Shown here piece by piece: positions 27,993-35,599 of a stretch of DNA of 64,000 nucleotides. The stretch is from JAIQGF01 sp051006995 (GTDB taxonomy: Bacteria; Acidobacteriota; Terriglobia; Terriglobales; Acidobacteriaceae): assembly GCA_051006995.1 (NCBI GenBank), contig JBPCSQ010000018.1, forward strand, positions 1 through 64,000. The letters run 5' to 3'. The translations under genes were made by a program, and so were the position numbers. Within the stretch, counting starts at the first letter, position 1. Every line of letters starts with the position of its first letter. The notes below the pieces were generated by a model, which ran no database searches, was not told the origin of the DNA, and worked only from the letters and a program-made list of their open reading frames with translations.

Positions 27993-29147
27993 TTAGTAGG
28001 CGCCGTCTCCCGAGAAAACCGCCAGCGGCGTCTTCACCAGGATCTTCAGGTCCAGCCACAGCGACCAAGTCCTTACATACTGCAGGTCAAGGCGGACCAT
28101 GCCGTCGAAATCAACGCGGTTGCGGCCCACAACCTGCCAGAGACCGGTAATTCCCGGCTTGACTTCAAATACCCTGCGTCGGTGCCAGACGTCGTAGCAT
28201 TCGAACTCGTAAGGCACTGGAGGCCGTGGGCCTACCAGCGCCATGTCTCCCCGAAGCACGTTGAAAAATTGCGGCAGTTCATCCAGGCTGGTACGGCGGA
28301 TAAAACGTCCCAGCGGGGTGACGCGCGGGTCGTTCGTCATCTTGTAAAGGCACTTGCTTCCCTTGGTGGCGTTTTTCTCCACCGACCCGCCAATAACGTT
28401 CTTCATGAATTCCTGGTGGATCTTGGGATCGCTATTGGCATACATCGAACGAAATTTAAGGAAAGTGAAACCTGCGCCGTACTGTCCGATGCGTGTCTGG
28501 CGATAAAAAACCGGCCCTTGAGATGTCAGCTTAACGAGGATGGCGATCACCGCAAAAATAGGTGAGAGCATCACGATGGCAGCCAGGCTGCCCGAGACGT
28601 CCATTACCCGTTTGAGGAAATGCGCGCCTTTGCGCGAGCTCGTCCTCGTACGACCAGCCGGATAAAACATCTTCACGCGCTGCGGTTCGTCAGTCTTGGC
28701 GGCGGCCTCCGGGTATATGTGGCAAGTAATCGAAATGGCGTCGAGTTCCTGGGGATCGAGGCCCCGATTGAGGGACTCGGTAACGCGTGTCATGATGACC
28801 TTCAGTGATTCGTCCTTGTCCCGCGGAAGCTCCGTGAAGATCACGCCCAGGGCTTCGCCTTCCCGATACCAGCCCACGATGTCGGTCTCACGCGTCGAGT
28901 CCACAAACGATGTCATGACTTTGCGTACCGTCTCGGCGCCTTCTTCGCCTTCATAGTGTCCCGTCAGCAGGACCAGCAGAAACGGCTTTCCAGAACGATC
29001 GGAGCGTTTCCGTTCCTGCGCCACCGCAAACAGGAAGTTCTCCTCTCCGACCAGGATTAGCTCACGGTCGAGTGGGACTTCCTCCGACGACGCCTTGAAT
29101 CTCTTAAGCAGAGAACGATCTCCGAAAATCATGGGCATGACGGCCAT
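27993..29147 (-). CDS. Initiating undecaprenyl-phosphate sugar transferase with GGDEF-like N-terminal domain
   Basis: About 384 aa. The C-terminal half (from KRVMDVSGSLAAIV, roughly residue 178) is a complete bacterial sugar transferase: one membrane hairpin, FLKFRSMY, DPRVTPLGRFIRRTSLDELPQ, MALVGPRPP and GLWQVVGRN. It loads the first sugar phosphate onto the lipid carrier. The N-terminal 150 residues are soluble instead of the usual five membrane helices. They look like a degenerate GGDEF/nucleotide-cyclase-like fold (NFLFAVAQERKRSDRSGKPF...DIVGWYREGEALGVIF) with no GGDEF signature. ATG 29147 is used because a -24/-12 promoter sits at 29204-29219, so the TTG at 29195 would coincide with the transcript start. 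Confidence 0.88.
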   Translation of the reverse strand: MAVMPMIFGDRSLLKRFKASSEEVPLDRELILVGEENFLFAVAQERKRSDRSGKPFLLVLLTGHYEGEEGAETVRKVMTSFVDSTRETDIVGWYREGEALGVIFTELPRDKDESLKVIMTRVTESLNRGLDPQELDAISITCHIYPEAAAKTDEPQRVKMFYPAGRTRTSSRKGAHFLKRVMDVSGSLAAIVMLSPIFAVIAILVKLTSQGPVFYRQTRIGQYGAGFTFLKFRSMYANSDPKIHQEFMKNVIGGSVEKNATKGSKCLYKMTNDPRVTPLGRFIRRTSLDELPQFFNVLRGDMALVGPRPPVPYEFECYDVWHRRRVFEVKPGITGLWQVVGRNRVDFDGMVRLDLQYVRTWSLWLDLKILVKTPLAVFSGDGAY

Positions 29148-29203
29148 TGTGGTGTGCTGAGCCTGATTGCCCGGGGGCTTGCTCCGTCTCCACAATGACG
29201 AAG

Positions 29204-29219
29204 AGCAATCAAAATTCCA
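29204..29219 (-). promoter_or_regulatory. Candidate sigma-54 (-24/-12) promoter of the sugar transferase
   Basis: On the minus strand this reads TGGAATTTTGATTGCT: TGG and TTGCT are at exact -24/-12 spacing (GG to GC 12 nt). The expected transcript start is about 29193, some 45 nt above the proposed ATG. It lies in the 267-nt gap between the tyrosine kinase gene and the sugar transferase gene; nothing else was recognised in that gap. Confidence 0.55.
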
Positions 29220-29414
29220 GATGCGCTTCTACGAAACCTTCGGCCACTCAATGGAACCTGTGAAACCTGTTGAAACTGAGGGGGATAGCGAAATCTAGCT
29301 CAAACCATTACCGAAGTTACATCGTTTCCGTACAGATCGAGCCGCGAAAAGTGAAAACTGTTGCATCTATGTGAAGCAAACTCCTCTTCCACTTTAGTGC
29401 CGACCTGCCGGTGC

Positions 29415-30272
29415 CTACTCGCTACCCTCTTCTTTGCCGTACCGGTAGTAGTACTTGTTGTAGTAGCGACGGTCGAGGGAAACGGACTCGTTCACCACGA
29501 CTCCTACCAGCTTGTTGCTGTCAAAGCTTTCCACCGACTGACGAAACAGCTTCGTCGAAGTGAAGTTTTCCCTGACAACAAACAAGGTCGCGTCAGTGAG
29601 CGAGGCCCAGACGGCGGAATCGGCCAAAGGCATCATCGGCGGTGAGTCCACGATAATCCACTCAAAAATTGAGCCGAGCTGGTTGAACATTTCGGCCATG
29701 CGCTGCGACTGAATGATCTCCAGCGGCTGGCCGTCAAGGTATCCGGCAGGCAGGAACCAGAGCGACAAATTCTCGGCGCGGCGCAACAAATGAAGCGGCG
29801 AGACATTGTCCGTCCACCATTTTGCGATGCCGACGTCGGGGCCATTTTCCAAGCCTAGCAGCTTACTATCAGTCGGTTTGCGAAGATCACCATCAATCAG
29901 CAACGTGCGAGCACGGCTGTGGCGGGCAATGCTGATGGCCAAATTCGTCGAAATAACGCTCTTTCCTTCCCCAGCCATGGAACTGGTGACCAGGATCTTG
30001 GAAAGGCGCCGCTTGTGACGCAGATGACGCAGCCGCGTGGTCAAGACGCGGATTTTCTCCGCGCCGAGGCTGTTGTCGTCGTTCAGAGCGACCAGCCGAT
30101 TCTGCGGAATCGAGGCGACTGAAAACGAGTGGCATTTTTCCAGCTCCGCCACGTCCAGCGCATGCGGCTGCATTACCACGGGATCTTGCGTGACGCCTGC
30201 CGGTGCTGGCGCGGGCGCGGCTGCGGCTACTTCCGCATTCGCCTTCTGCAACGCTTCAAAGACTCGGCTCAT
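29415..30272 (-). CDS. CpsD/CapB-type bacterial tyrosine kinase (XrtA-associated type)
   Basis: 285 aa, cytoplasmic. Walker A is SSMAGEGKSVISTN (residues 97-110), Walker A' is LLIDGDLRKP (124-133), and Walker B is WIIVDSPPMMPLADS. The C-terminal tail RRYYNKYYYRYGKEEG is a tyrosine cluster that would be autophosphorylated. The N-terminal SRVFEALQKA is typical of kinases in exosortase-linked loci. Its membrane activator is the separately encoded Wzz-like protein 59 nt upstream. Together they control polymer length and export. Confidence 0.93.
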   Translation of the reverse strand: MSRVFEALQKANAEVAAAAPAPAPAGVTQDPVVMQPHALDVAELEKCHSFSVASIPQNRLVALNDDNSLGAEKIRVLTTRLRHLRHKRRLSKILVTSSMAGEGKSVISTNLAISIARHSRARTLLIDGDLRKPTDSKLLGLENGPDVGIAKWWTDNVSPLHLLRRAENLSLWFLPAGYLDGQPLEIIQSQRMAEMFNQLGSIFEWIIVDSPPMMPLADSAVWASLTDATLFVVRENFTSTKLFRQSVESFDSNKLVGVVVNESVSLDRRYYNKYYYRYGKEEGSE

Positions 30273-30331
30273 AGGTTTCCATTCTTTTGCGACTTTCTAC
30301 AAACACCCGCCCGACGCACCAGGCCCTGACC

Positions 30332-31933
30332 TCACGAGGTGAAGAACGCGATCAGAGTGCCGATGGGGACGATAGCCACGAGAACCGACGCTGCGGCGAC
30401 TTGGATGCGTTCCGTAGCGCGGCGACGATTGGTTTCCGGCTCCGTCCATAGGCCGGGAATGGCGACCACAATCGGCGGTTGCACCCAGTTCTTCACCTGA
30501 TTCTGCGTCGTCAGGCGAGGATCGATCAACTCCATGCCGGCCACCACCGCCAGGCCCAGCCCCAGCCCGACGGCAATTCCAATCAAGCTGAACGTCAGCC
30601 GGTTCGGCCAGTAGGGATGCTGCGGAATGCTGGGCGGGTCAATGACCTGGAACGTCTCGCCCTGCTGGCGTTTTTCCAGGTTGGTAGCGACTTCCGACTG
30701 TTGCATTTTCTTAAGCAAGCTTTCGTATGTCTCGCGCGATTGGCTGTGGTCTCGGATGATACTGGCGAGTTGCTGTTCTCGGATGGGAGTCAGATTCAGT
30801 CTGGCCTGGTACTGCTCGAGCTGCCTCGAAAGGTCCTGCACTTGTTTCCGGTCGTTTTGAATCTCCAACTGAACGGCTTTCAGCTGACTCTCGGTTTGCG
30901 CCATCGGCGACATTCCGTTGGAACTGTCCGACAAGCTGGCATTGGCCTCGGGGTGATCTTTCGCCTTGCGCAAATCAGTTTCCACTCTCTTCTTGAGCGC
31001 TTCGGTATCGGCAATCTGCTGCTGAAGGCGAATGACGTCGGGATGCTTGGGTGTGTACTTGGGAGCAATCTCGGCCAGCTGCTGCCGAAGTTTCGTCAAC
31101 TGGTCAGTGATGGCGGGCAGGCCCATCGGAACGTTCGCCGATTCGGCTGCTGCCATTTGGTCTCGGGCGCTCCTGTACTGGGCAAGAATCGACTCCAAGT
31201 AGAGTTTCTGCTGCTCTGCACGGTTCAGAGTGTCGGTGGAAGCTTGCAACCGGCCCTGCAACCCGGACAGAATCTGCAGGTTGCTCTGGAGTTGGTCGGG
31301 CAGTTCTCCCAGGTTCTGCGTTCTGAACTCGCGCAGCCGTTGTTCCTGGGCATCAAGTTTCTTCCGTGCATCTTCCAGCTGGTTTCCTAGGAAGGATGTC
31401 GTATCCTCCGACATTTGGGTGCGCGTCTTCAGGTTTTCCTCGATGAACATCGATACCAGCTCGCCGTTCACCTGCTGCGCCAATTGCGCGGTCGAGCCCG
31501 AGTAAGATAGCCGGAAGCCGGTGACATCGGCCTCGCGGCGTCCTTTCGAGGTCGTCACCAGTTCCAGGCTGATGTCCTTACGCATCTGCTCCACCAGTAA
31601 ATCCTGATCGCTCTTCGGCTTGTCCGAATACAAGTGAAAAGTCTCGATGATGTGCAGCAACCGCGTGCGGCTCAGGATCTGCTCGCTCATGGTTTGCAAA
31701 CGCCGTTGCAAGTCGCTGGTCACGTTGGGCGTGACGTATTGTTCCGGCACGCGCTGCTGTTGGATCAGGATAAGCGAATCGGACTTGTACTTCTTGGGCA
31801 GGAACCAGGTGATTCCCAGGGTGATCGCCCACCCGGCCACAAGCGGCGCGATGATCCACCAACGGCGCCGCCGGAGGATGGGCAACAAATCCTGAACACT
31901 GATGGTCGGAGTCTCGTTCTGTTGTTGTTCCAC
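30332..31933 (-). CDS. Wzz/GNVR chain-length determinant protein
   Basis: 533 aa. Two membrane helices (about 25-43 and 508-530) flank a long periplasmic coiled-coil region rich in Gln/Leu heptads. The C-terminal LTPIREQQLASIIRD...YESLLKKMQQSEVATNLEKRQQGETFQVIDPPSIP is the GNVR segment seen in PEP-CTERM/XrtA chain-length proteins. The proline-rich PxxP stretch precedes the second helix. It has no kinase domain; that is supplied by the next gene. Confidence 0.93.
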   Translation of the reverse strand: MEQQQNETPTISVQDLLPILRRRRWWIIAPLVAGWAITLGITWFLPKKYKSDSLILIQQQRVPEQYVTPNVTSDLQRRLQTMSEQILSRTRLLHIIETFHLYSDKPKSDQDLLVEQMRKDISLELVTTSKGRREADVTGFRLSYSGSTAQLAQQVNGELVSMFIEENLKTRTQMSEDTTSFLGNQLEDARKKLDAQEQRLREFRTQNLGELPDQLQSNLQILSGLQGRLQASTDTLNRAEQQKLYLESILAQYRSARDQMAAAESANVPMGLPAITDQLTKLRQQLAEIAPKYTPKHPDVIRLQQQIADTEALKKRVETDLRKAKDHPEANASLSDSSNGMSPMAQTESQLKAVQLEIQNDRKQVQDLSRQLEQYQARLNLTPIREQQLASIIRDHSQSRETYESLLKKMQQSEVATNLEKRQQGETFQVIDPPSIPQHPYWPNRLTFSLIGIAVGLGLGLAVVAGMELIDPRLTTQNQVKNWVQPPIVVAIPGLWTEPETNRRRATERIQVAAASVLVAIVPIGTLIAFFTS

Positions 31934-31965
31934 GACGAACTCTCCCTGCTAAATCGTCTGCTTTT

Positions 31966-33249
31966 CTATTTCGCCAACGAATGGGTGAACGAATAGTTCA
32001 CGCTTACGGTGGCACGGTTGCGATCAATCCAGATATCTGACGCGGACAAAAGAGAACTCTGTTCCTGCCGTGAGTAGGAAAACTCGACTGATACGTTATG
32101 CGGAAGTTTCCAGTTGAGCGATCCACCACCGGACGCGTACTTGTGATTTTCAAATCCCGCAGCGCGGGGATCGAGCCGATTGTTGAAAGCGAGTTGGCCG
32201 AAGACGTTCGCCGTCCACCTCCTGCCAAAGTGGCGCACCAGATTGGAGTTGACGCTCGTCAGCCGGACCGGCCCTTGCAACCCGCCACCATCGCTCACTT
32301 CGTGAACAACGTTCGTTCCAAACGACGTGCGCTTTCCCGACCAGTTGAAACCACCGCCGACCGACCACGACCAGTTATCAAACGCAAGAGCCGCGCCCGC
32401 TCCCCCTAGCCGTAAAACGCTACTGACGTGGTTTGGACCGCCGAACGCGGTGACGGTGATACCGCGTTTGAGCTTGTAGTCGTGGGAGATAAGGACACGC
32501 TGCGATACGGTGGAAAATCCTCCGGGCGATGTGAACTTCGAAATGTCGTACTCCAGGCCTGCCGACTGCTGCGCCGAGAACTGGTGGTTATAGAACGCGC
32601 GGCCTGTTGCAGTGTTCGTGTCTTGCAGCGTATTACTCGCGCCGCTCAGGCTAGTGTAGTTCGAACTAGTAAATCCGCCGCCAATGCCTGCTGTTGTGCG
32701 GGCACTCAGACGATAGCTCATGTCCGCCGAGACGTGCTCGGTCGTGCGAATCTGGGGCGCACCAAAGAGGGATGGATTGGGCTGGCTGATGATAGAGCCG
32801 GCCGGGACGAATTCCGAATGTTGCAAGAGAGGATTATCGCTTCGATTGAAGTTATCTCTGACGGTGAACGACAGCCGTTTGCTCAATTGGAGATCGAACT
32901 GCGCGCCCAAGTTGTGATATGTCCGATTATAAAAATCCAGCTTGGCGCTGCGCGATTCGAGGAGTTCATAGTCCAGCGCGGTGCTCCATCGCCGATGGCT
33001 GTAGTTCCACGCCACGCGGGGCGTGAATGAGTACAGGACTTGGTCTGGCCCGGCGACAACCTGGTTAAAGGCATTGTCGTCATACTCGGTGGACGCCCCC
33101 AGATTGACCAGGAGAACGTCTTTTTGAATGTGGTCACTTTCGGGTTGCGCCGGGCTACTGCCGCCCAGCATTCCCGGGAGGGTGCTCTGCGCCAAAACTG
33201 CGGCGGCGCTGCACATCATCAGAGTAAGAATGGTTACAAGACGTCTCAT
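31966..33249 (-). CDS. Outer-membrane beta-barrel protein of the export locus
   Basis: 427 aa with a signal peptide (MRRLVTILTLMMCSAAAVLAQ). The mature part alternates short polar turns with amphipathic strands (for example TALDYELLESRSAKLDFYN, LSFTVRDNFNRSDN, VSVEFSYSRQEQSSLL). This is the pattern of a 16- to 18-strand barrel, similar to TIGR03016/EpsL-like proteins of PEP-CTERM loci. It ends SVNYSFTHSLAK, without a clean terminal Phe. It probably works with the Wza-like protein encoded 14 nt upstream in polymer export. Confidence 0.82.
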   Translation of the reverse strand: MRRLVTILTLMMCSAAAVLAQSTLPGMLGGSSPAQPESDHIQKDVLLVNLGASTEYDDNAFNQVVAGPDQVLYSFTPRVAWNYSHRRWSTALDYELLESRSAKLDFYNRTYHNLGAQFDLQLSKRLSFTVRDNFNRSDNPLLQHSEFVPAGSIISQPNPSLFGAPQIRTTEHVSADMSYRLSARTTAGIGGGFTSSNYTSLSGASNTLQDTNTATGRAFYNHQFSAQQSAGLEYDISKFTSPGGFSTVSQRVLISHDYKLKRGITVTAFGGPNHVSSVLRLGGAGAALAFDNWSWSVGGGFNWSGKRTSFGTNVVHEVSDGGGLQGPVRLTSVNSNLVRHFGRRWTANVFGQLAFNNRLDPRAAGFENHKYASGGGSLNWKLPHNVSVEFSYSRQEQSSLLSASDIWIDRNRATVSVNYSFTHSLAK

Positions 33250-33263
33250 GATTGACTCGCCAA

Positions 33264-33917
33264 TTATGGCACTACGATTGTGTCTTTCGGTTCGAGGCGG
33301 ATGTTCTCTTCCATCCCCTCGCCCTTAATGACCTTGCTGTAATTGAAGGGCAATTTGACCTGGGACCCGTCCGGCTTGGTGCGCAGAACATAGATCTTTT
33401 TGCCCTTCGCAAAGTCCTTCAGGCCACCGGCCAGCGCGATCGCATCCAGGATCGTGGTCGGCCCAGTAAGGCCATAAGCGCCCGGCTTCTGCACTTCGCC
33501 CATGATATTGAACCTTTGGCTCTTCACTTCCTGCACCGAGACCGAAACGTCAGCGTTCGACATGAACGCCGCAAGCGCCTTCGTGATGTCCGCCTGCAAC
33601 TGATGGGGAGTCTTTCCGCTGGCCTGAATGTCATTGATCAGCGGCAGCGTGATCTTGCCGTCCGGGCGCACCGGCACGGTGCGAGTCAGTTCCGGTTCCT
33701 TCCAGACATTGATGTTGAGAACGTCGTCCGTCCCGATAATGTATTCATCGGGATTGACGTTCGCCCCCGCTTTCAACCCCGCTGCGGCCTGCGGGGCGGT
33801 GCTTGCCGCCTTCGTCGCATCCGTCGCTTGCTGGCCTTGTCCCAACGACGCAAACAGCATCATCCCCAGCAGCAGCAGGGCGATCACGATATCGTTTTGT
33901 CCGAATTTGCACTTCAT
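33264..33917 (-). CDS. Polysaccharide export protein (Wza/EpsA-like, short form)
   Basis: 217 aa from ATG 33917, preceded by AAGGA. A hydrophobic signal (IVIALLLLGMMLFASLGQGQ, without a lipobox Cys) precedes the Poly_export domain (YIIGTDDVLNINVWKEPELTRTVPVRPDGKITLPLI). One SLBB-like domain follows (FNIMGEVQKPGAYGL...ILDAIALAGGL). It lacks the C-terminal helix of E. coli Wza, so the outer-membrane pore is probably completed by the barrel protein encoded next. Confidence 0.92.
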   Translation of the reverse strand: MKCKFGQNDIVIALLLLGMMLFASLGQGQQATDATKAASTAPQAAAGLKAGANVNPDEYIIGTDDVLNINVWKEPELTRTVPVRPDGKITLPLINDIQASGKTPHQLQADITKALAAFMSNADVSVSVQEVKSQRFNIMGEVQKPGAYGLTGPTTILDAIALAGGLKDFAKGKKIYVLRTKPDGSQVKLPFNYSKVIKGEGMEENIRLEPKDTIVVP

Positions 33918-34064
33918 AACTCGATCCTTCATTCCGCTGCGGATTGAACTAACTCCACCTACAGCTTCGCCCTCTGAGTCACATTGCAAGTGACCCCAAG
34001 GGCCCAACCAACGCTCGCGCAACCATGCGAGCCGCAAAGACTTACCACGACACCGACGGACAAC

Positions 34065-35123
34065 TCACAGTCCGGGATGGGAATTGCCGCCGTTGCCGTT
34101 GTGCGGCGACGCGATCGCCACTTCCTTCATTTTGTACAGCAGCGCGCGGTAACTGATGTTCAAGGCCCGCGCCGCCCGGCGTCGGTTCCAATTATTCGCT
34201 TGCAAAATCTTCAGAATGACTTGCCGCTCGACATCCCGCACCGCGGCGCGCGTAATCTCCTTCAGCGAAACGGAACCGCTTGGGCCGATCTCCGGCGCGA
34301 TGAACCCCTGTGGGGATGGTGAAGAAGGTGCCAAGTCGGCGTAAATCGCCTCCTCCGTCCCGAGAATCACATACCGCTTCATTACATTTTCCAGTTCGCG
34401 GATGTTTCCCGGCCAGGCATAGTTCATCATGCTGTTGAGCAGGTGATCAGCCACCGCTTTGGTGCGGCAGTTGTAACGATCCAGAAATGCCTGGTGAAAG
34501 TAGTTCACCAGGATGGGAATGTCGGCGGAACGCTCGCGCAGCGCCGGCACGCGCACGTGAATGACGTTGATCCTGTAGAACAGGTCCTGCCGGAAACGGC
34601 CGCCATTGACCTCGTCCTCCAGCCGCCGGTTTGTCGCGCAGATCACGCGCGCTTCAATATTGGTGTTTTCCTGCCCGCCGATGCGGCAGCATTGGCCGTC
34701 CTGCAGCACTTCCAGCAGCTTCGATTGCAGCGAGAAGTCCAGTTCGGAAATTTCGTCCAGAAACAGCGTGCCGCGGTTTGCCAGTTCCATCCGACCAGGC
34801 TTGCTGGAGTAAGCGCCGGTGAACGCGCCTTTCTCATATCCGAAGAGTTCGCTTTCCATCAGGCCGGCGGGCACGGCCGGGCAATTAATCTTGACGAAGG
34901 GACCGCTTCCCCACGGCGACATCAAGTGAACGAAACGCGCGAGTACATCTTTGCCGGTTCCGCTTTCACCTTGCAGCAAGATCGGCACGTTGGCGTGCGC
35001 CCCCTTTTCCAACGTAGCGCGCAGGTTACGCATGACCTCCGAGCGGCCAAATACCACCACCTCGGGAGGCAGCGGGTATGCCGACACGGTAAATCGTTGG
35101 ATTGAGGTCGACGTAGACGCCAT
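34065..35123 (-). CDS. Sigma-54-dependent activator without receiver domain (PrsR-like core)
   Basis: 352 aa. The AAA+ domain begins almost at the N-terminus: Walker A GESGTGKD (residues 52-59), the sigma-54 contact loop GAFTGA (99-104), and Walker B GTLFLDEISEL. Arginine-finger region FRQDLFYRINV and YAWPGNIRELENV follow. A Fis-type helix-turn-helix (NNWNRRRAARALNISYRALLYKMKE) ends the protein. The receiver domain of PrsR/NtrC proteins is missing, so activity may be set by expression or a partner. It is the first gene of the polysaccharide locus. GTG at 35126 directly precedes the chosen ATG. Confidence 0.93.
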   Translation of the reverse strand: MASTSTSIQRFTVSAYPLPPEVVVFGRSEVMRNLRATLEKGAHANVPILLQGESGTGKDVLARFVHLMSPWGSGPFVKINCPAVPAGLMESELFGYEKGAFTGAYSSKPGRMELANRGTLFLDEISELDFSLQSKLLEVLQDGQCCRIGGQENTNIEARVICATNRRLEDEVNGGRFRQDLFYRINVIHVRVPALRERSADIPILVNYFHQAFLDRYNCRTKAVADHLLNSMMNYAWPGNIRELENVMKRYVILGTEEAIYADLAPSSPSPQGFIAPEIGPSGSVSLKEITRAAVRDVERQVILKILQANNWNRRRAARALNISYRALLYKMKEVAIASPHNGNGGNSHPGL

Positions 35124-35164
35124 CACAATCTCTTGCCTAGTTTCTGCAGCTTTGCTTCATTGAT

Positions 35165-35180
35165 TGCACTCTTGACGCCA
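35165..35180 (-). promoter_or_regulatory. Candidate sigma-54 promoter of the activator gene
   Basis: On the minus strand this reads TGGCGTCAAGAGTGCA: TGGC at -24 and TGCA at -12 with the required spacing. Start of transcription is expected near 35155, about 30 nt above the start codon. This implies that the activator controls its own gene. Confidence 0.55.
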
Positions 35181-35314
35181 AACCCTTCACACCGCTGGCG
35201 ACGCATCCTAAGTCTCTGAATAGACGAGTGATACACTAACTACACCGGGGAATGGCCGTGCTCAGAGAATCGCAAGATGAAAGCGGTGCGAGCAGAATAC
35301 CGCAGAATGAGACA

Positions 35315-35355
35315 TTTCCGTGGGAAAAAGTTTTCACAGGTGGAAACGATTTTCC
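35315..35355. repeat. Cluster of GGAAA/TTTCC inverted repeats (candidate enhancer)
   Basis: Three interleaved inverted repeats: tttcc-gtg-ggaaa (35315-35327), gttttcac-ag-gtggaaac (35330-35347, one mismatch) and ggaaa-cgat-tttcc (35342-35355). They lie in the middle of the divergent region, where sigma-54 activators bind as oligomers. The link to the Fis-type HTH of the neighbouring activator is inference. Confidence 0.5.
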
Positions 35356-35520
35356 TTCCCATGCCCAGGTTTTTTCACACTCTAGCCGGTCGCGGATCCT
35401 GATGAATGGCGAGGATTGCGACGTCAGCCTGCCTATTTACCCCTGCAACAACATAGGTCTTGTGTCGGGTTATGAAAAGATCACCGAAGTTTTGCCTCCG
35501 CCCGGGATCCCCTATGTTGC

Positions 35521-35536
35521 TGGCGTGAAAATTGCA
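35521..35536 (+). promoter_or_regulatory. Candidate sigma-54 promoter of the PrsT-like gene
   Basis: TGGCGTGAAAATTGCA is the best -24/-12 match in the window: TGGC, G at the seventh position and TTGCA, with GG and GC 12 nt apart. The expected transcript start is about 35547, giving a leader of roughly 50 nt before ATG 35600. Confidence 0.7.
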
Positions 35537-35599
35537 GTAAGCTAGTAGCGCTCTTCAGTGCAATTTAAACTGCCAGCTTTGCAGGCCAAAAGGTTCGCC

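Larger units (their letters stand above)
35124..35599. promoter_or_regulatory. Divergent control region between the sigma-54 activator and PrsT-like genes
   Basis: This 476-nt gap contains no credible gene. It holds a -24/-12 element facing each of the two divergent genes (35165-35180 minus; 35521-35536 plus). A central cluster of GGAAA/TTTCC inverted repeats (35315-35355) is a likely activator-binding site about 140-210 nt from each promoter. The layout is that expected for an enhancer shared by two RpoN promoters. Confidence 0.6.

Noticed and set aside
33978..33993. -24/-12-like sequence before the export gene (TTGGGGTCACTTGCAA on the minus strand)
   Set aside because: GG to GC is 10 nt, not 12, so it does not fit sigma-54 spacing.
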